Source: Candidatus Aminicenantota bacterium (GTDB taxonomy: Bacteria; Acidobacteriota; Aminicenantia; Aminicenantales; Aminicenantaceae). From it: a DNA stretch of 12,034 nt. The translations under genes were made by a program, and so were the position numbers. The DNA is taken from contig JAFGNQ010000428.1 in NCBI GenBank assembly GCA_016926925.1, positions 1-12,034 on the forward strand, written 5' to 3'. Shown one piece after another: positions 6,862-12,034 of the stretch; position 1 is the stretch's first letter, and every line of letters begins with the position of its first letter. The notes under the pieces were generated by a model. That model did not search any database and was not told the origin of the DNA. It saw nothing but the letters and a program-made list of their open reading frames with translations.

Positions 6862-6925
6862 AGCTCAATTCACCCTATCCTAATGATATTATTATATTTA
6901 CAGTATTTTAATTTCTTATTTATCC

Positions 6926-6980
6926 TGAATAACGCCATTTTTTGTCAATTTTATTGCCTTTTTTTGCCCTTTGTTATTCA
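6926..6980. repeat. 8-bp inverted repeat upstream of the sigma-54 promoter
   Basis: TGAATAAC (6926-6933) and GTTATTCA (6973-6980) are exact reverse complements, centred about 120 bp upstream of the predicted start of the diguanylate cyclase transcript. This is within the usual range of activator sites for sigma-54 promoters. The tract is AT-rich, so an 8-bp match may be chance. The rest of 6862-7022 shows no gene. Confidence 0.25.
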
Positions 6981-7022
6981 ACCTAAGCAGGTCCTATGAT
7001 CCACAAATCCATTGCAACTGAA

Positions 7023-7051
7023 GCGAAGCCGATGCGGCAAGATCGGCTCGC
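7023..7051. repeat. Intergenic hairpin (GCG-AGCCGAT / ATCGGCT-CGC)
   Basis: AGCCGAT (7027-7033) pairs with ATCGGCT (7042-7048) around an 8-base loop. GCG (7023-7025) pairs with CGC (7049-7051) across one bulged A, giving a 10-bp stem. No T-run follows on either strand, so it is not an intrinsic terminator. The same GCCGAT core recurs in the terminator hairpin just downstream. Confidence 0.45.
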
Positions 7052-7059
7052 CCGTAGGG

Positions 7060-7117
7060 TAAAAACTGCCGATAATATATAGTTTTCTTTTTTGGATTGA
7101 AGTATCGGCAGTTTTTA
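7060..7117 (-). terminator. Intrinsic terminator of the M48 protease gene
   Basis: TAAAAACTGCCGATA (7060-7074) and TATCGGCAGTTTTTA (7103-7117) are perfect 15-bp reverse complements with a 28-base AT-rich loop. The TAA stop of the minus-strand protease gene (7117-7115) is the first three bases of the stem. On that strand the stem closes with TTTTT, as in a Rho-independent terminator whose A- and U-tracts pair. The symmetry would let it work in both directions. Confidence 0.7.
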
Positions 7118-8245
7118 TGAGCCATCCAGGTTGTCGGCCATAAGCAGACGCTCACCTATAGGTGGATGTGAATAGTAGAGAAACTTCATCCACCGTTCAG
7201 GATAGGCATTGGAAAGATTCCGGTCCGCCAGACCTGCAAGAGCCGTCGAAAAGGCATGAGGATTGGAGATGCCTCTGAGAGCATAGAGGTCGGCTTGCCT
7301 CTCAAAGTAGCGGGATAGCCCGTTATCGAGAGGGCTGAAAATGAAAACAGATATCCCTCCCATAATGAGGGCAAGAAAAGGAAATAAAGAAAGATTTGTC
7401 CGTGTGGAATCAAGGAAGGAGGGAAAGACAGAACGCATGAGCAAATCCACAAGAAAAAATACAAAGAGTTGTTTGGATGTTCCCGCTCCGATTTGCTTCC
7501 AAATATGTTTGTGCTTGAAATGCCCGACTTCATGGGCGATGATGGACTCGATCTCGGGAACGGACATATTGCGCATCAGATTATCTCCGAGGACAACCCT
7601 CCGCGTCTTTCCCAATCCTGCCAGGAAGGCATTTTCTTTCTTGGTCTGCCTGCTCATATCCTCCATAAAAAAACCGCTGCTGTTGAGACCGCCGTCTTTA
7701 AGAATAATTTCAAGAGAATCTGTCAATTCCTGTTCTTTGATGGGAGTGTACTTGTTGAAGATAGGCAGGATAACAACAGGACCCAGAGTGGCAAAAAAGA
7801 CACTGACAACTGCCGTTGCCAAGCCTGCAATCCACCACCAGTTCTGAGGTTGCGCGGCCATGATCCAAAAGAGAAGACCCAGCAGGACAGTCAAAATGGT
7901 CAATCCGATAATGAGCGATTTCGTCTGTTCCCATAGCCAGGACTGGAATGTCTGGTTGGAAAAATTCCATTTGTGTTCGTGTCTGTATCCGCTGATGAAA
8001 CTCATAGGAAAGCCCACAGCAAAGAGGACGGCCTGGAAAACAACCGAGTAAACCAGGAATGTCCAGATGACCGAGTGCTCGGGAAAGAGCTGGGAGAGCC
8101 ATTGACTCAAGCCGGAAAAATAGAATCCCGAGACTCCGGCGAATGAGAAAAGCATCCCGATAATACCGAGAATGCGTTTCTCTTTCTCATACTGCCTTGC
8201 CTGTCTTTGTTTTTCACTATCCAGAAGCGGATGAATTTCAATCAT
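7115..8245 (-). CDS. M48 family (Ste24/CAAX protease 1-type) membrane metalloprotease
   Basis: A 376-residue integral membrane zinc protease. The catalytic motif is IIAHEVGHFKHKH: His238 and His242 bind zinc and Glu239 is the base. Glu315, in SRYFERQADLYAL, is the third ligand, with Asp319 in the usual ExxxD arrangement. The C-terminal block YYSHPPIGERL (358-368) is characteristic of the Ste24 branch. Membrane segments are visible near 25-44, 60-84, 109-130, 136-162, 257-273 and 285-305, so the active site would face the cytoplasm or the membrane chamber. Bacterial members are thought to act in membrane protein quality control; the substrate here is unknown. The length is slightly below the roughly 400 residues of typical members but no domain is missing. 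The ATG at 8245 has no clear Shine-Dalgarno sequence. It is divergent from the permease gene and ends inside its own terminator. Confidence 0.92.
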   Translation of the reverse strand: MIEIHPLLDSEKQRQARQYEKEKRILGIIGMLFSFAGVSGFYFSGLSQWLSQLFPEHSVIWTFLVYSVVFQAVLFAVGFPMSFISGYRHEHKWNFSNQTFQSWLWEQTKSLIIGLTILTVLLGLLFWIMAAQPQNWWWIAGLATAVVSVFFATLGPVVILPIFNKYTPIKEQELTDSLEIILKDGGLNSSGFFMEDMSRQTKKENAFLAGLGKTRRVVLGDNLMRNMSVPEIESIIAHEVGHFKHKHIWKQIGAGTSKQLFVFFLVDLLMRSVFPSFLDSTRTNLSLFPFLALIMGGISVFIFSPLDNGLSRYFERQADLYALRGISNPHAFSTALAGLADRNLSNAYPERWMKFLYYSHPPIGERLLMADNLDGS

Positions 8246-8269
8246 GGTTTAAAACTGATGACCGCATTC

Positions 8270-8299
8270 AAATTACCACGTTTTAAAAACCCAATGCAA
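8270..8299 (-). promoter_or_regulatory. Weak candidate promoter for the M48 protease gene
   Basis: On the minus strand TTGCAT (8299-8294) and TAATTT (8275-8270) are separated by 18 bases. The match is moderate. The predicted start, near 8263, leaves a leader of under 20 nt. Confidence 0.27.
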
Positions 8300-8375
8300 A
8301 TGGGGTCGAAAGAGAGGACCTCTACATCCGCAGAATCGATAGACATCAAGCACGAATGCCCGTAGGTGGAGAGAC

Positions 8376-8404
8376 TTGAGTTTTAGATGGAAGATAAGTA
8401 TGAT
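8376..8404 (+). promoter_or_regulatory. Sigma-70-type promoter for the TauE/SafE permease gene
   Basis: TTGAGT (8376-8381) and TATGAT (8399-8404) at the ideal 17-base spacing. The -10 box is one base from consensus. The transcript would start near 8411, only about 12 nt before the ATG at 8423, so the GGAAGG ribosome-site candidate (8407-8412) would be largely untranscribed. Confidence 0.5.
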
Positions 8405-8422
8405 GCGGAAGGTTATCGATAA

Positions 8423-9169
8423 ATGGAAATCAGTCATATCGCACTGCTTTTCGCAGTCGGCACTGCCGCCGGTTTCATCAACGTGAACGCAGGCGGCGGA
8501 TCGAGCATCTCAGTGCCGGTTCTCATATTCTTGGGTCTTGATGCCGCTGTTGCCAATGGAACCAACAGGGTTGCCATTATCATTCAAAACCTCTTCGCCA
8601 CCGCATCTTTCCAAAAAAACAAACTTCATAACCACCCTTTGAGTTTGAAGCTCGCACTCTTCACTCTCCCCGGTTCCATTCTGGGATCTATCGCGGCCAC
8701 ACGGGTGAGCAACATACTGTTCCAGAGGATTCTGGGAGCAGTTCTCATCTTTATCGTTATATCCATGTTCTTTTCCCGCTCTTATGCAGGAAAGAATAAA
8801 GAGGAAAACACCCCTACAAACTGGCTCATATATCCCGCCCTGATCGGGATAGGGTTTTACGGCGGGTTCCTCCAAGTGGGTGTCGGATTTCTGTTCATGG
8901 CCGCACTTTACCACCTCCTGCATCTCGACTTGGTCAAAGTAAACATGCACAAAGTCATCATTATCTTCATTTACACAATTCCCGCCCTCCTTGTATTCAC
9001 CCTGACGGGAAACGTGAATTGGGTTTATGGATTGATCTTGGCGGTGGGGACGGCTTTTGGAGGATGGTGGGGCGCACACGTCTCGGTCAGGGGAGGCGAA
9101 AGAGCCATTCGTGCCGTTCTTGCCGGTGCCATCATCATCATGGCTTTCAAGCTCTTCGGACTCTACTGA
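8423..9169 (+). CDS. TauE/SafE family (sulfite exporter-type) permease
   Basis: A 248-residue polytopic inner-membrane protein of the TauE/SafE family (COG0730), whose members move sulfite, sulfoacetate, taurine-derived or other small organic anions. The N-terminal family signature is GFINVNAGGGSSISVPVL (18-34) with ANGTNR (44-49). The second internal repeat carries IGFYGGFLQVGVGFL (143-157) and GGWWGAHVSVR (213-223). About seven to eight hydrophobic segments are visible (near 4-22, 28-42, 50-62, 75-95, 100-118, 136-165, 176-198, 200-222, 228-247). The length is normal and both halves are present. Substrate cannot be read from the sequence, and no sulfur-metabolism gene is adjacent. The gene has its own promoter, is divergent from the M48 protease and is convergent with the large barrel protein. 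Between 9170 and 9314 I see no terminator or gene. Confidence 0.9.
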   Translation: MEISHIALLFAVGTAAGFINVNAGGGSSISVPVLIFLGLDAAVANGTNRVAIIIQNLFATASFQKNKLHNHPLSLKLALFTLPGSILGSIAATRVSNILFQRILGAVLIFIVISMFFSRSYAGKNKEENTPTNWLIYPALIGIGFYGGFLQVGVGFLFMAALYHLLHLDLVKVNMHKVIIIFIYTIPALLVFTLTGNVNWVYGLILAVGTAFGGWWGAHVSVRGGERAIRAVLAGAIIIMAFKLFGLY

Positions 9170-9314
9170 CAACACACCCCCGTATATTTAAAGTCGGAAG
9201 AAAAATAAACGAGGGATAGACAGTCAGCAAACTCGTACCATTAGGGATCGAGGCTGCAGTAGCGGTTTGCCCCCATCTTTTACAAGCCTATCAACGGCAA
9301 CGGAAATGCGGCCT

Positions 9315-12034
9315 CTAGAATCCGGGATAGAATGACAGCTCGAAATAAGCACCCCTTTCAGGTCTCTGGAAGGGGTAGACATAGTTGACGCCGACGATCA
9401 TGTAACCAAAAAGGTTCATCCGCAGCCCAATGCCAGCGCTCATGAGAGGATCTCTGTCGCCACCGAGAAAAGAAGGTTTATTCGAACTATCCCATGCAAC
9501 ACCACCATCGAAAAAAGCCAGGAAATCAATGGGCAGGATTCCATAGAATCCTCTTCCCAAACCCAGGGCTCCGAACAAGGGGAAACGAAGCTCGGCGTTG
9601 AAGATGGCCATTCTGCTTCCGAACAGACGGTTGTAGACGTCAATTCCTTCCGCATTCGAAAGTTCTTCAGAACTGAAGGAATAATAGGAATAGCCGCGAA
9701 TCAGGGATTCATAGCCCATAAAAAGCGGGTACAATCTGCCATCCTCACCGCCTGTACCGTAGCGCCCCGTATGGAGCAAGCGAAAAGCCAAGGTGAATGG
9801 CCTGACAGGCATGAAATATTTGCGCACATCGGTGAGGATGCTCGTGAACTTGAGGGTTCCGAACATGGGCTGGATCTGAAAAATCGCGCTCTGCCCGAGG
9901 ATGGGTGCTGTTGCACCGAAAAAGGAGTTGTCGTGCACAAAGGCGGTGGAAAAATAGGGCATGTACAGAGAGTCGGCCGAAGGCAATTTTTCCTTCTCAA
10001 AGAGAATTTCCCTCCCATCGATCAGGGAAAAAGCCCGCGTGCGCGCTTCCTGGTCAAAATCAATAATCCGGTAACCTCCGGAAAGCTCCAGCCGGGTGAC
10101 CTGACTCAAGGGGTAATTCATGAAGCCCAATGCCTGATAATAGATCTGTCTGAAGATGAGCTCCTGCTCGACAAGCGCTCCTTCACCGTTGACTTCGTCT
10201 ATGTATTGAAAATAGTACCTGTACGGATAGGAAACCCGCTGAAGGGCTCCTCCCCAGGTCAAACGGGATCTGTTGTTCTGATACCCGATCAAAGCCGAAG
10301 AATCCTGGAGGCGTGTGTTGATCGAAAACATCGTAGACAGGCTGTGATAACCCAGCATATCGCTGAAAAACATAGCCAGGCCGCCGCCTCCGTAGGTCCC
10401 GAATCTATCCACACCGATGGCCATGGTCGGCGGACTGATATAGTCGAGCTTCAACTTCGCTTTGTAATTCTCCGTCGGGAACGCGCTTTCATCAGGCAAA
10501 CCAAAGATCGGGTTTCTCAGCAAGCCCTGCAGATCACCATCGGCTATATCTCTCGGCGGAAGCACTTCGGGCTGGATAGGATCAAAATTTGCAGGATGCG
10601 TGCCCAAACCCTCTTCTTGATCGAAATCTTTTGTGTAGAGGCTGTAATAATCCCCTTCATAATAGCTGTAGGCAATTCTCCCACTCTTCTGGGCCACGGA
10701 TAACGCAGGACTCGTATCCGTTATTCCACTCACGCCTGTATACAGGTTGGAAAGCTGCCTCAGCTCTTCGGTCTTCAGGTTAAGGTTATAAAGATCGGCA
10801 ATCCCGTTGCTGTCCGATATAAAGACAATATTTTCCGAGTCAGGAGCCCATTGAGGATTGATGTTTTTGGCGTTTGCGAAACCGGGGAGACGCGATACTT
10901 CACCCGTGTTCGGGTCCATCAGGGCCAACTCAAAGTTTCCGATATCCAGAACAGCCAAGTCCGTTGTGAATTGTTCGGTCACAAAAGCGATCCAACGGCC
11001 GTCCGGAGACCAGGCCGGCTGGAGCTGTGAATAAGGGTCTTCGGTCATCCTCCGGAGCTTTTCTTCTTGGAGATCATAAATGAACAAATCGGAAAAACCG
11101 CCGACTACTGCCGAAAAAGCAATGTGCCTTCCGTCGGGAGACCAGGTAGGATTAAAGATTTCACCCAGCTCCGCAAACCTGATTTCCTTCTCGGTGTTGC
11201 CGGTGGTCACATCGATAATGGTCAGGATAGGTTGCCCGCTGCTTATGGCAGCGAATGCGAAACGTTTCCCTGCGGAATCCCAGCTTCCCGAAGATATAAT
11301 GAACTGCAGACTCTCGAAATGGGCGCTGAGGGCCATGTTGATGAGTTTCCTTTCAACCTTTTTGGTCTCGACATCGGCCAAAAACATATCGACGGCAAAG
11401 AGGTCTCTGGTTGAAAGGAAGACAATTTTTTTCCCGTCAGGGCTGATAGAGGGACCCACATTATAGACACTCTGCCGTGTTCCTTGAAAGAGAATCCGGC
11501 TCTTATCATCCTTGATTTTTGTTTCCTTCGAGAGAGGATCATATTTGGATTTAAGAGATTCCTGCCAATCTTTGGAAAGGTCGTCGACCGAGACGCCTAG
11601 AACTTTTTCAATAGCTACCTGATAATCCCCCGCTTTTCCAACGGCTTTCATGATTCGGGATACAGCCTGATCGCCGTATTTCCCGGTAACATACGCCCAA
11701 AAAGCATGACCGTAGCGGTAGGGAAAGTATCGGGGATCATCCATTTTCTTAATAGTTGGGAGTTCATTACGGTACGAAGCATCGCGCATCCACATCGATG
11801 TCAACGCGTCCTTGGGCCCGATCGAGAGGTATTCTGCCATTCCCTCAACCATCCAGAGAGGAATCCTGTGGATTGCCGCCGAAGTGTATCCTGTAGGAGA
11901 ATGGCCGAAGGAGGTTATATCATACTGGAAGGCGTGGACGAGTTCATGGCCGATGACATGATCGGAAGCCCCCAGCGAGGGGCCAAGCGGAAGAATGATC
12001 CGTCGCTTTAGGGCTTCTGTCACACCCCCTGTCC
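9315..12034 (-). CDS. Metallopeptidase - TolB-like propeller - Omp85-like barrel protein (N-terminus outside window)
   Basis: The C-terminal 900 or so residues of a large envelope protein; the frame is still open at the window edge, so the signal peptide and first part are missing. Numbering from the GTG codon at 12023: HELVH (26-30), followed by Glu60 in WMVEGMAEYLS, is a gluzincin zinc site (HExxH...E), as in peptidase MA-like proteins. Then come PD40/TolB-type propeller blades, seen as repeats SPDGKKIVF (193-201), SAGKRFAF (250-257), SPDGRHIAF (295-303), SPDGRWIAF (339-347), APDSENIVF (393-401) and a weaker one near 438-452. From about 520 alternating polar/hydrophobic strands build a beta barrel. 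IRGY (775-778) resembles the Omp85 RGF/RGY loop motif and FFDGGVAW (837-844) a late-strand motif. It ends in Phe902, as outer-membrane proteins do. It is likely an outer-membrane protein with a periplasmic peptidase and propeller. Its real substrate and whether the barrel is a pore are unknown. Confidence 0.85.
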   Translation of the reverse strand, partial: TGGVTEALKRRIILPLGPSLGASDHVIGHELVHAFQYDITSFGHSPTGYTSAAIHRIPLWMVEGMAEYLSIGPKDALTSMWMRDASYRNELPTIKKMDDPRYFPYRYGHAFWAYVTGKYGDQAVSRIMKAVGKAGDYQVAIEKVLGVSVDDLSKDWQESLKSKYDPLSKETKIKDDKSRILFQGTRQSVYNVGPSISPDGKKIVFLSTRDLFAVDMFLADVETKKVERKLINMALSAHFESLQFIISSGSWDSAGKRFAFAAISSGQPILTIIDVTTGNTEKEIRFAELGEIFNPTWSPDGRHIAFSAVVGGFSDLFIYDLQEEKLRRMTEDPYSQLQPAWSPDGRWIAFVTEQFTTDLAVLDIGNFELALMDPNTGEVSRLPGFANAKNINPQWAPDSENIVFISDSNGIADLYNLNLKTEELRQLSNLYTGVSGITDTSPALSVAQKSGRIAYSYYEGDYYSLYTKDFDQEEGLGTHPANFDPIQPEVLPPRDIADGDLQGLLRNPIFGLPDESAFPTENYKAKLKLDYISPPTMAIGVDRFGTYGGGGLAMFFSDMLGYHSLSTMFSINTRLQDSSALIGYQNNRSRLTWGGALQRVSYPYRYYFQYIDEVNGEGALVEQELIFRQIYYQALGFMNYPLSQVTRLELSGGYRIIDFDQEARTRAFSLIDGREILFEKEKLPSADSLYMPYFSTAFVHDNSFFGATAPILGQSAIFQIQPMFGTLKFTSILTDVRKYFMPVRPFTLAFRLLHTGRYGTGGEDGRLYPLFMGYESLIRGYSYYSFSSEELSNAEGIDVYNRLFGSRMAIFNAELRFPLFGALGLGRGFYGILPIDFLAFFDGGVAWDSSNKPSFLGGDRDPLMSAGIGLRMNLFGYMIVGVNYVYPFQRPERGAYFELSFYPGF

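Noticed and set aside
6985..7117. A c-di-GMP (GEMM) or other known riboswitch near the diguanylate cyclase
   Set aside because: The hairpins do not show the conserved GEMM core as I know it, and no gene on the + strand follows. On the minus strand the structure lies upstream of the predicted transcription start.
7060..7117. A miniature transposable element or IS end
   Set aside because: The 15-bp inverted repeat lacks flanking direct repeats, and the protease stop codon lies within it; a terminator explains it better.
8510..9175. A 221-codon open frame on the minus strand
   Set aside because: Antisense to the TauE/SafE permease; its translation is rich in Glu, Gly and His as expected from the complement of a membrane protein, with no recognisable domain.
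9771..10703. A 310-codon open frame on the + strand
   Set aside because: It lies wholly antisense to the propeller-barrel gene, whose domains are recognisable. The translation is low-complexity and charged, has no family features and no ribosome site.
1..12034. CRISPR array, tRNA or rRNA gene, prophage or defence island
   Set aside because: No spaced direct repeats, cloverleaf-like sequences or recombinase, nuclease or toxin-antitoxin genes were seen on either strand.

Overview
The window looks like bacterial chromosome from a Gram-negative, probably anaerobic or microaerobic organism of roughly balanced base composition. The Gram-negative call rests on a protein with a predicted Omp85-like outer-membrane barrel (9315-12034). 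The anaerobic leaning rests on an iron-sulfur radical SAM protein and on a PurF relative that keeps its Fe-S cysteines. The gene mix (PflX-type radical SAM, DUF3014, glutaminase-less PurF relative, PD40-barrel metallopeptidase) reminds me of Desulfobacterota and Acidobacteriota/Aminicenantes-type genomes. That placement is an impression, not a determination. There is no sign of phage, IS element, CRISPR, tRNA or rRNA.

Layout. 1-1763 (+): the tail of an unseen gene, a YqaA/DedA-type membrane protein, a PflX-type radical SAM protein and a possible 21-codon ORF overlapping its stop. 1779-2585 (-): a DUF3014 membrane-anchored protein, convergent with the radical SAM gene and divergent from 2813-4216 (+), a PurF-family protein. 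4336-5166 (-): a secreted SH3-like protein. 5407-6798 (-): a PAS-PAS-GGDEF diguanylate cyclase behind a well-matched sigma-54 -24/-12 element. 6799-7114: the one gene-free stretch over 300 bp, holding that promoter, an AT-rich tract with an 8-bp inverted repeat, and a cluster of GCCGAT/ATCGGC inverted repeats that ends in the terminator of the next gene. 7115-8245 (-): an M48 (Ste24-type) membrane protease. 8423-9169 (+): a TauE/SafE-type anion permease with a good sigma-70-like promoter. 9315-12034 (-): a large peptidase-propeller-barrel protein cut by the window edge.

The genes do not form one pathway. Most are single units with their own promoters, and the only clear co-directional pair is yqaA-radical SAM. 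The most notable item is the PurF relative: every glutaminase catalytic position I can align is replaced, yet all four Fe-S ligand cysteines and the PRPP-binding motif remain. The second is the sigma-54 promoter in front of the c-di-GMP synthase, which also settles that gene's start codon.
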